Positions 24,335 to 33,800 of a DNA stretch of 64,000 nucleotides are shown here, one piece after another (position 1 is the first letter of the stretch; every line of letters begins with the position of its first letter). Origin of the DNA: JBBARC01 sp040400005 (GTDB lineage: Bacteria > Pseudomonadota > Alphaproteobacteria > Acetobacterales > Acetobacteraceae). Location: the NCBI GenBank assembly GCA_040400005.1, contig JBBARC010000003.1:1-64000 (forward strand). Direction: 5' to 3'. Position numbers and translations under genes: made by a program. Below the pieces are notes generated by a model. It saw only the letters and a list, made by a program, of their open reading frames with translations, was not told the DNA's origin and searched no databases.

Positions 24335-25137
24335 CAACCCACCCGTGGTTCACGGCGCCGCTTGGGCAGCCCAGGAAAAAAAACGTTTACCCGCGCCTGA
24401 TAATCGGCAAATGCCGCACCGCGGCGCGCCAGCATGGATGCTTCCAGCGGCGGCACGCCAGATGCGTAGCGCAACAGCCAGTACATCATGGCCGGTCCCG
24501 ACAGCGCCAACCACCCGCGTGCATCGAACCCGGAAACATCTATTGCTAGCAAGGGATAGGCGCACCAGCCCAAAAATTCAAAAAAGTAATTCGGGTGACG
24601 GCTAAACCCCCATAAGCCGGTATCGCACACGCCGCCGCTGCGCGCTGCGCGAAAACGCTGCATTTGGGTATCGGCCAGCGTTTCACCGGCCACCGCCACC
24701 ACCAGCAGCACAACACCGGCGATATCGCCCAAGCCGAGTGGCGCTGTGTTGTGCGCCGCCAGCCAAACCGATGCCACCAGCACCCAGGCGCAAGCGGCTT
24801 GGATCATGAGAAACCAAAACAGCCGGGTTTCGAACGCCGCGCCCCAATCCAACCGAAACGCAGCATAGCGTGCATCTTCCGGCGCCCCAGGGGTGCGGCG
24901 CAGGATGTGGGCCGCCAACCGCCCGCCCCACACCAGCACCATGCCGGCAGCAAGCCATGACCGCGGCCCCGCCCTGGCTGGTAGTAAGCACGCGGCCGCC
25001 GCCGCAAACGCCGTCGCCGCCGACCAGATGCCATCAACCCAACCACAATTGCGTGTGACGCGCTGCACGGCCCATGCGCAGGCCATGCTGACGACCAGAA
25101 AAGGGCCTGCCGCCAATAAAATGGTTGTATCGTTCAC
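24334..25137 (-). CDS. DUF1295 membrane protein (steroid 5-alpha-reductase-like)
   Basis: A 267-residue integral membrane protein with about six membrane helices. The C-terminal half has the DUF1295/ICMT-like pattern: GVCDTGLWGFSRHPNYFFEFLGWCAYPLL, where the RHPNY block marks NADPH-using reductases and isoprenylcysteine methyltransferases. A reductive step on a lipid is likely. The GTG start at 25137 has AGGAG 10 bp upstream; an open frame to 25233 is not conserved. It is divergent from the FAD oxidoreductase and co-translated with the methyltransferase. Confidence 0.78.
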   Translation of the reverse strand: MNDTTILLAAGPFLVVSMACAWAVQRVTRNCGWVDGIWSAATAFAAAAACLLPARAGPRSWLAAGMVLVWGGRLAAHILRRTPGAPEDARYAAFRLDWGAAFETRLFWFLMIQAACAWVLVASVWLAAHNTAPLGLGDIAGVVLLVVAVAGETLADTQMQRFRAARSGGVCDTGLWGFSRHPNYFFEFLGWCAYPLLAIDVSGFDARGWLALSGPAMMYWLLRYASGVPPLEASMLARRGAAFADYQARVNVFFPGLPKRRREPRVG

Positions 25138-25274
25138 CTTAACAGGGCTCCTAACGCAAACACCCACCTTGTTAAATGGGACCGGATGCCAAATAGCAAA
25201 CCACCCCCATATGAGAAGTTCGGGCGGGTGCATCTAAACCGGGCCGGCGGGCGTAAAGACTAGGTAAACCGGGT

Positions 25275-26645
25275 GTGGATAGATGTGGCGTGACTGATCG
25301 GCAGGGTTTGAACATTGCGGTGATTGGCAGCGGCATCGCCGGCCTGTCCTGCGCGTGGCTGCTTAGCCGCACCCATCGCGTCACCGTTTATGAAGCGGCC
25401 CCCCGCTTAGGCGGCCACGCCTGCACTGTCGATGTGGCGCGCCCAAATGGCCGTATGGCTGTAGACATGGGGTTTATTGTTTATAATGAACCAACCTACC
25501 CTAACCTAACCGCGTTGTTTAAGCATTTGAACGTGCCAACCCAGGCCAGTTGCATGAGCCTGGGCATATCGGTGGGTGATGGCGAATTCGAATATGGAGG
25601 GCACGATCTGGCAGCCCTATTCGCCCAGCGCCGCAACCTGATGCGGCCACGTTTTTGGCGCATGCTGGCCGAATTGCTGCGGCTTTACCGTCTGGCGCCA
25701 TCGCCCGCAAATGAAGATAGTGCTAGCGATGAGACGCTGTCGCTGGGGGCGTGGCTGGACCGGCATAAATTTTCAGCCGGCTTTCAGCGCGATCATTTAT
25801 TGCCCATGGCGGCCGCCATCTGGTCTTGCCCGGCGGGTGCAGTGCGCGACCAGCCGGCTGCCGCCTTCATGCGGTTTTGCGATAATCACGGCCTGCTACG
25901 CCTGCAAAATCGGCCCGAGTGGCGTACGGTCACCGGCGGCGCGCGGGCCTATGTGCAGCGCCTGGCTGCCGATTTTAACGGGGTGATCAAAACCGGCTGC
26001 CCGGTTGATAGCATTAACCGCACCGCCAGCGACGTTGCCATCACCACGCGCGACCGCGCCCGCACCGTGTACGATCATGTGGTGATTGCCAGCCATGGTT
26101 ATGAAGCGCGCGCCATGCTCACCGATGCCGACGCCGGCGAACGCGCAGTGCTGGGGGCGTTTCGTGGTCTGCCCAACCGCGCCGTGCTGCATGGCGATGC
26201 CGCCCTTATGCCCAAACGCCGGGCGGTGTGGAGTAGCTGGAATTTTTTAGGCACAGACAACCCGCACGACCCGCCTTGCGTGACCTACTGGATGAACCGC
26301 CTGCAGAATTTGCCGGGGCCCGATCTGTTTGTAACCCTAAACCCAAGCCGCGAACCTGCACCCGCGGTGTGTTATGCTGAGCAAAATTTTAGCCACCCGG
26401 TATTTGATGCCGCAAGTTTAACCGCGCAACAAGGTATCTGGCCCCTGCAAGGGCGCCGGCGGACCTGGTTTTGTGGTGCCTATCTGGGTGCGGGGTTTCA
26501 CGAAGATGGCGTGCAGTCAGGGCTTGCTGTTGCCGAAGCGTTGGGCGGTGTGCGGCGGCCGTGGACAGTGGCCGACCAATCTGGCCGGCTACACGCACAT
26601 GCCGGCCTAATGATGGCCCGTTTAACCGATCCGTTAGCAGCATGA
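25275..26645 (+). CDS. FAD-dependent oxidoreductase (amine-oxidase-like)
   Basis: A 456-residue flavoprotein with the dinucleotide motif GSGIAGLSCAW at about residue 18 followed by EAAPRLGGH, typical of the amine-oxidase/phytoene-desaturase group. The C-terminal FAD block is GAYLGAGFHEDGVQSGLAVAE. In many proteobacteria this protein stands in a fixed operon with DUF1365 and a CFA-type enzyme, and it overlaps DUF1365 by 4 bp here. A role in fatty-acid desaturation or oxidation, such as furan fatty-acid synthesis, is possible but inferred. Start is GTG at 25275 or 25290; the difference is small. Confidence 0.85.
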   Translation: MDRCGVTDRQGLNIAVIGSGIAGLSCAWLLSRTHRVTVYEAAPRLGGHACTVDVARPNGRMAVDMGFIVYNEPTYPNLTALFKHLNVPTQASCMSLGISVGDGEFEYGGHDLAALFAQRRNLMRPRFWRMLAELLRLYRLAPSPANEDSASDETLSLGAWLDRHKFSAGFQRDHLLPMAAAIWSCPAGAVRDQPAAAFMRFCDNHGLLRLQNRPEWRTVTGGARAYVQRLAADFNGVIKTGCPVDSINRTASDVAITTRDRARTVYDHVVIASHGYEARAMLTDADAGERAVLGAFRGLPNRAVLHGDAALMPKRRAVWSSWNFLGTDNPHDPPCVTYWMNRLQNLPGPDLFVTLNPSREPAPAVCYAEQNFSHPVFDAASLTAQQGIWPLQGRRRTWFCGAYLGAGFHEDGVQSGLAVAEALGGVRRPWTVADQSGRLHAHAGLMMARLTDPLAA

Positions 26646-27430
26646 CCGCATCTGCCCTCTATCATGGTACGGTTTGCCACCAACGCCTGCGCCCGGTGCG
26701 CCACGTGTTGCGCTACCGCATCTTTATGATGCTGCTAGACCTTGATGAAGCCCCCAACCTTGCGCGGCGGGTTGATTTGTTTGGCTTTGACCGGCCAGGC
26801 GTTGTTAGTTTCTGGCAGACCGACCATGGCGATGGCAGCGCCAATGGTTTGCGCCGCTGGGTTGACCAGCATTTGGCCGATAACGGTTTTGCCACTGGTG
26901 GCGCCATTCGCGTGCTGAGCATGCCGCGGGTGTTTGGCTATTGCTTCAACCCGATCACGATCTATTTCTGTTCCGCCCCCAATGGCAATTTGCAGGCCAT
27001 GCTGTACGAGGTGCGCAATACCTTTGGCCAGCGCCACGCCTACCTTTTGGCGGCTGACAGCGATGCCAGCCCGGTGGCGCATGGCTGCGCCAAGATGTTT
27101 CATGTATCGCCTTTTATGGACATGGACATGCACTATCGATTTCGCGTCAGTACGCCGGGTGCGCGGGTGGCGCTGTCTATCCTCACCGACGATGATACCG
27201 GCACCATGCTGGCCGCACGTTTTGCTGGCCGCCGGCAGGATATTTCGAACGTAAACCTTGCCTGGGCAGCGCTGCGCATGCCCGTGCTCGGCTTAAAAGT
27301 TTTGTTTGCTATTCATTGGGAAGCGGTAAAACTGTGGACAAAAGGGATCAAACTTCGGCCGGCACCGCCGCCACCCGCATCGGCCATCACCTTCACCCCA
27401 ATACCCGTAGTGCAAGTGCCCCGCCGATGA
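26642..27430 (+). CDS. DUF1365 family protein
   Basis: A 262-residue protein matching DUF1365: YHGTVCHQRLRPVRHVLRYRIF at the start, PRVFGYCFNPITIYFC in the centre and KMFHVSPFMDMDMHYRF later. Its biochemical role is not established, but it always travels with the FAD oxidoreductase and a CFA-type enzyme, so it is assumed to act on the same lipid. It overlaps its neighbours by ATGA on both sides, giving a three-gene unit. Confidence 0.88.
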   Translation: MTASALYHGTVCHQRLRPVRHVLRYRIFMMLLDLDEAPNLARRVDLFGFDRPGVVSFWQTDHGDGSANGLRRWVDQHLADNGFATGGAIRVLSMPRVFGYCFNPITIYFCSAPNGNLQAMLYEVRNTFGQRHAYLLAADSDASPVAHGCAKMFHVSPFMDMDMHYRFRVSTPGARVALSILTDDDTGTMLAARFAGRRQDISNVNLAWAALRMPVLGLKVLFAIHWEAVKLWTKGIKLRPAPPPPASAITFTPIPVVQVPRR

Positions 27431-28650
27431 GTACGCAACGGCAAACCCCATGGGCCAGCAAGGGCTTTGGCGGAAGATTAGCCGCTAGTATGTTACGCCG
27501 GGTGATGAACGGGCGGCTTGCGCGCGGCAGTTTAACCGTGCGCACGCCAGAAGGTGTATCGGTTGCTAATCTTGGCGCCGCCCCCGGTCCGCACGCCGAT
27601 GTTACCGTGCATCGCTGGCGCGCGTTGTTGCGTTTGCTATTTGGCGGTGATCTTGGTTTTGCCGAGGCCTATGTCGATGGTGACTGGGATAGCCCCGATC
27701 TTGCCGCCTTCATTGAACTTGCCGCCTGCAACGCGGATGTCACGGAAGCGAATTCGCAAGGCACGATTTTTTCACGCCTAGCGCGCCGCGTAAGCCACGC
27801 TATTCGGCGCAACACCAAGCGCCAAGCGCGCCGCAACATTGAAGCGCATTATGATCTCGGCAATGCATTTTATGCAGCTTGGCTGGATGAGGGCATGAGT
27901 TACTCATCCGGCATTTATCAAACCCCGAGCATGAGCCTGGAAGATGCCCAAACCGCCAAACAGGATCGGGTGCTGCAGTTATTGGATGTGCAGCCCGGTG
28001 CCCGGGTGCTGGAAATAGGCTGTGGCTGGGGCGGGCTTGCTGAACGTTTAATGCGCGATGCGGGGGCGGCGGTCACCGGTGTTACCCTATCACCGGCGCA
28101 ACTTGCCTATGCGCAAACCCGGCTAGCCAGCGTTGCAGCAAGCGTGCCGGCCGATCTACGCCTGCAGGATTATCGTGATGTCACTGGCCAATACGACCGC
28201 ATCGTGTCAATCGAGATGCTTGAAGCGGTGGGGGCTGCCTATTGGCAGGATTTCTTTACCCGCCTGCATGATTGCCTAGCCCCTGGTGGGCGCGCGGTGT
28301 TGCAGGTGATTAGTATTGCCGAGGATCGTTTCGATGGTTACGTGCGGCGTCCCGATTTTATTCAACGCCATATTTTCCCCGGTGGCATGCTGCCCACTAT
28401 CGACATTATGCACCGCGAAATAGCCCGTGCCGGCCTAACTCTTGCGGGCTTGGAACATTTTGGCCAAAGCTATGCAGCAACCCTGGCAGATTGGCAAAAG
28501 CGTTTTGATGCGGCCTGGCACAGCTTGCAGGGCCACGGGTTCGACGACGTGTTTCGCCGCAAATGGACCTATTACCTGCAATATTGTGAAGGCGGCTTTC
28601 GCGCCGGCGCCATCGACGTGGGGCTCTATACTTTGGTGAAAGGCGCCTGA
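27427..28650 (+). CDS. Cyclopropane-fatty-acyl-phospholipid synthase family
   Basis: A 407-residue AdoMet-dependent enzyme of the CFA synthase family. The N-terminal lipid-binding domain includes FAEAYVDGDWDS, followed by IEAHYDLGNAFY, the AdoMet motif VLEIGCGWGG at about residue 190, SIEMLEAVG and FIQRHIFPGG, all CFA hallmarks. It methylates double bonds of membrane fatty acids, giving a cyclopropane or a methylated product. The third gene of the FAD-DUF1365-CFA unit, it overlaps its neighbour by 4 bp. With the FAD oxidoreductase and DUF1295 it could serve a modified fatty-acid pathway. Confidence 0.88.
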   Translation: MSTQRQTPWASKGFGGRLAASMLRRVMNGRLARGSLTVRTPEGVSVANLGAAPGPHADVTVHRWRALLRLLFGGDLGFAEAYVDGDWDSPDLAAFIELAACNADVTEANSQGTIFSRLARRVSHAIRRNTKRQARRNIEAHYDLGNAFYAAWLDEGMSYSSGIYQTPSMSLEDAQTAKQDRVLQLLDVQPGARVLEIGCGWGGLAERLMRDAGAAVTGVTLSPAQLAYAQTRLASVAASVPADLRLQDYRDVTGQYDRIVSIEMLEAVGAAYWQDFFTRLHDCLAPGGRAVLQVISIAEDRFDGYVRRPDFIQRHIFPGGMLPTIDIMHREIARAGLTLAGLEHFGQSYAATLADWQKRFDAAWHSLQGHGFDDVFRRKWTYYLQYCEGGFRAGAIDVGLYTLVKGA

Positions 28651-28679
28651 GTTTACACCCCCGATCTTAAGCGGCGATC

Positions 28680-29672
28680 CTAGACAATGGCAACAATCCG
28701 CCCGCGCACCTGGCGATCAGCGACGCGCTGAACGCCCGCCGCAATATCGCCAAACCCGACTGTGCTATCAATCAACGATGGTAATTTTCTGTCGCCATGC
28801 AGCGCCATAAGATCGGCGTGCATGGTAAGCATAATGTCGCGGTCGAACCCGCCGCCCAGGGCGCCGACGATGGAGATGTTTTTAAACGCCAAAATTTCCG
28901 GCGAAATACCCCCCCATCGGCCACTGGCAAAGCCGATCGGCAGCAGGCGGCCTTCGCAGGCAATGCAATCCACCGATCGTTCAAATGTATCGCCACCGAC
29001 AGGATCAAACACGATATCGGCACCGCGCCCTGCGGTTAACCGGTCAACCCTCGACACAAAATTTTGCGTCATTATATCCACCACATGATGCGCCCCCCAG
29101 TCGTGGCATAGGGCGGTTTTTTGCACGCCGCTGGCGGTGGCGATAACGGTTGCGCCAAACGCGCGGGCGATCTGAATGGCCGCAGCCCCGGTGCCGCCGG
29201 CGCCGCCATGCACCAGCACGGTTTCACCTGGCACCAATTTTGCCCGACGCACCAAGGCCAGATAGGCGGTGTGGTAGGCGATGGTGAAACAGGCGGCGGT
29301 GGCATCATCCATGCCGGCAGGTTGCGGAAAGCTCATCGGCTCGTAAGTTGTGCATGCTTGGGCAAAACTGCCGCGCCCAACCATGAAGGCGGCAACGCCC
29401 ATCAGGCGCGTGCCAATCGGCGTATTAACCCCGGCACCTACCGCTGCCACCGTGCCTGCAAATTCCTGGCCCGGGGTGAATGGCTGCGGCGGACTAAGCG
29501 GATAAGTCCCACGGCACATCAGCACATCGGGCAGGCCGATACCGCAGGCGGCAACATTTATCAGCAGTTCACCGGGGCCGATGGGGCCTACGTCGCCGCT
29601 GGTTTGGGCCATTACATCGATCGGCTCACCCTGGCCGGTCACCTGCCATTTGCGCAATTGCGGTCTCCCCAT
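28680..29672 (-). CDS. Zinc-free quinone oxidoreductase (MDR family)
   Basis: A 330-residue medium-chain reductase of the NADPH:quinone oxidoreductase type. The cofactor motif HGGAGGTGAAAIQIARAFGA is at about residue 145, with the GroES-like fold before it (GIGLPDVLMCRGTYP). The zinc-binding Cys/His residues of alcohol dehydrogenases are missing. It would reduce quinones or enoyl substrates with NADPH. ATG at 29672 is used; a TTG at about 29657 is possible. It is divergent from the SDR gene, whose start is 166 bp away, and convergent with the CFA gene. Confidence 0.85.
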   Translation of the reverse strand: MGRPQLRKWQVTGQGEPIDVMAQTSGDVGPIGPGELLINVAACGIGLPDVLMCRGTYPLSPPQPFTPGQEFAGTVAAVGAGVNTPIGTRLMGVAAFMVGRGSFAQACTTYEPMSFPQPAGMDDATAACFTIAYHTAYLALVRRAKLVPGETVLVHGGAGGTGAAAIQIARAFGATVIATASGVQKTALCHDWGAHHVVDIMTQNFVSRVDRLTAGRGADIVFDPVGGDTFERSVDCIACEGRLLPIGFASGRWGGISPEILAFKNISIVGALGGGFDRDIMLTMHADLMALHGDRKLPSLIDSTVGFGDIAAGVQRVADRQVRGRIVAIV

Positions 29673-29837
29673 CCGGTTTTGTGCGCGGTACTTTTTGCGC
29701 TTGGTATTACCCTTGGTTCTGATGCTTGGCGTTTGGCGGGTGCGTGGCAAGCGCTGGGCTTTCGGCCGCCGCCATTGCGCCGCACAGTGCGGGCCGAACA
29801 GTGGTGCGAATGCGCCGACACAGCGGGGGAATGCGCC

Positions 29838-30671
29838 GTGACCACCATTACCTATGATTTTAGCGGCACCACGGCACTGGTGACCGGCGGCGGCACCGGC
29901 ATTGGCTTCGCCATCGCCCAGGCCCTGGCTCAGGCTGGCTGCACGGTAACATTGATGGGCCACCTGGCCGACCAGATCGACCCGGCGGCCGCACTTTTGC
30001 GCGCTGAATTTGGCGCCAGCGCCATTCGCGCCGTGGTCGGCGATGTCACCGATGAAGCCGATCTGCAGCGCGCCGTGCAGGCGGCGGCGGCCAATGGGGC
30101 GTTAGATTTTGCCGTGGCGAATGCCGGCAGCGCGATCCCTGGGCCGATTTTGATGATGCCCAAAGATGCCTGGGACTTTGTTAACACACTTAATATCACG
30201 GGAACTGCGCTAACCATTAAACATGCCGGCCTGGCGATGATGAAAAACGGCGGGCGGATTGTGACCATTTCATCGGCTGCGGCAATCCAGGCGATAAAGT
30301 TTATGGCGCCTTATTCAGCATCGAAAGCGGCAGTGGAAATGCTCACCCGTGGTGCCGCCCTGGAACTGGCACCCTTTGGTATTAATGTTAATTGCATTTC
30401 GCCCGGTTGGATAAAAACCGAGGCCGCTGCCCTGATGCCGCCCAGCCTGCAAGCCCAGCTGCGGCAGCGCACAGCGTTGGGTGACGGTGCCGATGCGCAG
30501 GTGATTGGCCAAGGGGTGCTGCATTTATGCAGTGCGCACACCAGTTTTGTCACCGGGTCGGTGGTGCAGATCGGCGGCGGACTGCATGCTTATGGTGGTG
30601 AGGATTTTGCCGATTTATGCAAACTTGCCTATGGCGAGACTGTAATGGCGCCATTTATGGCGCCGCCATAG
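29838..30671 (+). CDS. SDR-family oxidoreductase
   Basis: A 277-residue short-chain dehydrogenase. Cofactor motif TGGGTGIG at about residue 16, NAG at about 96, catalytic Ser in TISSAA, and the YSASK Tyr/Lys pair are all present; CISPGWIKTE follows. The final region ends in a short Ala/Pro tail. It reduces or oxidises a small alcohol or ketone; the substrate is unknown. GTG at 29838 has a GGGGGA 9 bases upstream. The long open frame running further upstream lies across the divergent promoter region and the neighbouring gene and was not used. Confidence 0.85.
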   Translation: MTTITYDFSGTTALVTGGGTGIGFAIAQALAQAGCTVTLMGHLADQIDPAAALLRAEFGASAIRAVVGDVTDEADLQRAVQAAAANGALDFAVANAGSAIPGPILMMPKDAWDFVNTLNITGTALTIKHAGLAMMKNGGRIVTISSAAAIQAIKFMAPYSASKAAVEMLTRGAALELAPFGINVNCISPGWIKTEAAALMPPSLQAQLRQRTALGDGADAQVIGQGVLHLCSAHTSFVTGSVVQIGGGLHAYGGEDFADLCKLAYGETVMAPFMAPP

Positions 30672-30750
30672 GGTACACGGATAATGCCGTTCCCGTTAGT
30701 GAGATCGCCGATCCGATACTTTGGTGCACCGCGGCGCAACGGCGAAACGA

Positions 30751-30806
30751 TACTAGGCACTGGCTACTAGGCACTGGCTACTAGGCACTGGCTACTAGGC
30801 ACTGGC
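30751..30806. repeat. 14-bp tandem repeat (four perfect copies) at the stop of the permease-kinase gene
   Basis: TACTAGGCACTGGC repeats four times without a mismatch (30751-30806). On the minus strand the first copy encodes the last codons and stop of the permease-kinase gene, and the others follow downstream. A 14-bp period does not keep frame, so the repeats beyond the stop are non-coding. A similar 14-bp array lies after the wzy stop (60047-60096). Confidence 0.85.
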
Positions 30807-33800
30807 ACCGCCTAATGGCGGCAGCCCTGCCCCGTTGTGCACGGCGGGCGGCGGCGCGTGGCCATCGGTTGCTGCCGTGATGGCTGCAACCAGCACCTGC
30901 ATGGTGACCGGTTTGCTGATCACCTGGTCCATGCCGAGAAGGCGATAGGACGCGTGATCGTCGGTGGAAACATGCGCGGTGAGGCCAAGAATGGGAATCA
31001 GCGATAGCGGGGCTGGCAGCGCGCGGATCACCTGGGTTGCCTCGATCCCGTCCATTTCCGGCATCATCACATCCATCAGCACCACGTCGTAGGGCAGCGC
31101 CTTCACCGCTTCGACCGCTTCGAGGCCGTTGCCGACGACATCGGCGCGGTGGCCAAGTTTTTCCAGCATGGCGCGGATCACCGCCTGGTTGGTGGCGCTG
31201 TCTTCGGCAACCAGGATGCGCAGATGCCGTGCAGGGTGCGCGGTTGTCGGAAGGATGGCGGTGTTGATATCGGGCTGCGGGGTTTTGGTCGTCACCGGTT
31301 TGGCCGCAGTCGGCATGATCGCGCGCAAAAGATCCAGCACCGGCACTGGTTTGGTGAGCACGGCGTTGAACAGGGCATCGGCATCGGCGCGGATGTCGGT
31401 ATCCAGATTGGCCGAGGTCGCCAGAATCAGGCGCTGGGTGGCGAGGCCCGCCTGGGCACGGATGGCGCGGGCCAGGGTAAGCCCATCGGCGCCCGGCATG
31501 GTGTAATCAATCACGGCAGCATCGTAGGGTCTGCCGCTGGCCGCCGCCGTAATCAGGGCAGATAAACCTTCGTTGGGGGTGGCAACACAGGCAAATTTGC
31601 CGCCCGCACTTTCGATTTGGCGGCCAAAGATATCGCGATTCATCGCGTTATCATCAACCACCAGCACCCGCCTACCGGCTAGGCGGGGCACGGCCGCGCC
31701 TTCGCCTGTGCGCGGTTGGCCGATGCCGAGACTTACCCAAAAACGGAACACACTGCCGCTGCCAAACTCGCTTTCCGCAGTGATCGACCCACCCATGCCT
31801 TCGATCAGCTTGCGGCTGATGGCAAGGCCTAAGCCGGTGCCGCCGAAGCGGCGCGAGGTGGAGCTATCGACCTGGTTGAATTCGTGAAACAGCGCGCCCA
31901 GCCGATCGGCCGGGATACCGATACCGGTATCGCGCACTTCGAATGCCAACTCCAGTTTTTCGCTGTTGGTGGCAAGGGTGGCCACTTCCACCGATACCGA
32001 GCCGCGCTCGGTGAATTTAACCGCGTTGCCAACCAAGTTAATCAGTATCTGGCGCAGGCGGCTGGGGTCGCCCAGCACAATGCTGGGAATATCGGGGGCG
32101 ATGAAGGCGCCCATATCCACACCCTTGGCGTGGGCCTTGGGGGCGAGCAATTCCAAAGCACTTTGCACCAGGGCTTCGACGTTAAACGGGATCGTTTCCA
32201 GCGGCAGGCGCCCGGCATCAAGCTTGGTGAAATCCAGCACGTCGTTGATCAACTGCAGCAAATGATCGCCCGCTTCGCGCAAGGTTTCGGCATAGCGGCG
32301 CGATTGCGCATCGAGGTTGGAATCGACCAGTAAGCCTGCCATGCCGATAACCCCGTTCAGCGGCGTGCGTAATTCGTGGCTGATGACCGCTAGAAATTCC
32401 GCTTTGCTGCGATTGCCGGCTTCCGCCGCATCGCGCGCATCAACCAACTGGGCGCGTGCGGCCTTTAGCCCTTCGCGGGCGCGATCAAGGCCGGACGCAG
32501 CAGTTTTGACCTCTTCCTGCAGCAAATTAAAACTTTCCGCCATGGTGCCGAGTTCATCGCGCGAACGCACCGCCACCGGCACAATATCGAGTGTTGCGCG
32601 CGCACCTTCCAGATCACCTCGGCCCAAACTTGCCATGGCATTGGAAAATTCGCGCAGCGTGCCGCTCGCCAAGCGTTTGGCGACTGCGCTGATTTGATCG
32701 GCAGAATGCGCAATCATACCGGGCAGAACGATGCCCACGGTAATGGTGAGGATGGCAACAGCGACAAAAATATCTTCCAGCGCCACGATCAGCGCGCCGT
32801 TATCGTGCGGCATGCGGCTAACCGCGATGATGTAACCCACGGCATCAAGCGCAAGCACCAGCAGCATCGCGCCGGTAAGGGTAACGTGCAGGCTGGGGGC
32901 CAGCGCGGGCAGGCCTGCGCGCACACGATCTTCGATTTTACGCAAGGCGAACAGAGCGGCGCCGGAATAGGCAAACAAAAGCCCGATGACCACCGTAGGC
33001 AGGCCGAATTGTTGAAAGCCAAACAAAGCACTGAGGCCCCAGATGCACGCCGCCGCAAGCCCCAGGCCAATCGTGTAACGCGGTGCGCGCCACGGGCGGT
33101 GGGCGTGTGGCGCATCACGGCGCAGTAGCCAGACCGCCACACTGGGCAGGCCAATGCCGATGAGATAGGTGAAGTTTGCGGCAGCGATCAGCCAAATCGG
33201 GTCGCCGATGAGCAAAAACAGGATCGACAGCACCGCCGTCAGCAGGGTTGCGACATAGGGCACATCGGTTGAACGCAGGCGGCGGCCAAAGGCGCTGGGC
33301 ACCAGCCCATCATCGGCCAGTTGCGACAGCGTGCGCGCAGCACCGGCGAGCGGCTGGATGGTGCCATGAAACATGTTGACCATCATGAACCAGATGGCGG
33401 CCGATTTACCGCCAGCACCAAGCAGGGGCGCAAAGGTTGGGCCGAGCGCTTGGTTGAGATCACCACTGACCGCCGGGGCGCCAAGCACGCCGAGCCAGAC
33501 GATGGGCAGGAAGGCAAAAAACACCGCTGCCATGGCAGCGTTGGCGAGCACCGCACGCGGCACGTTGACGTTGGGGTTGATAGTTTCGGCAACGTGACAG
33601 GTGGCCGCTTCAAACGCCGGGGCGCCGAAGCCGATAAGGTAAAGCCCGGCCATCAGTGAGGTCGCCGTGCCAAACCAGCCGGGGAACGGGGTTGTGAGGT
33701 GAAAATCGGTGGCCTGGTGCCAATCGACGCGGCCGGCGAAAATCGGCGCCAGCAGAGAAACAAAGGCAAGCCCGGCAGATGCCGTGGCGATTGGCAGGGC

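Noticed and set aside
29121..29837. N-terminal extension of the SDR gene by about 240 codons
   Set aside because: It runs antisense over the quinone oxidoreductase gene and has no SDR or other domain; GTG 29838 with GGGGGA gives the normal SDR start.
30751..30806. CRISPR-like array
   Set aside because: The units are 14 bp and contiguous without spacers, so it is a simple tandem repeat.
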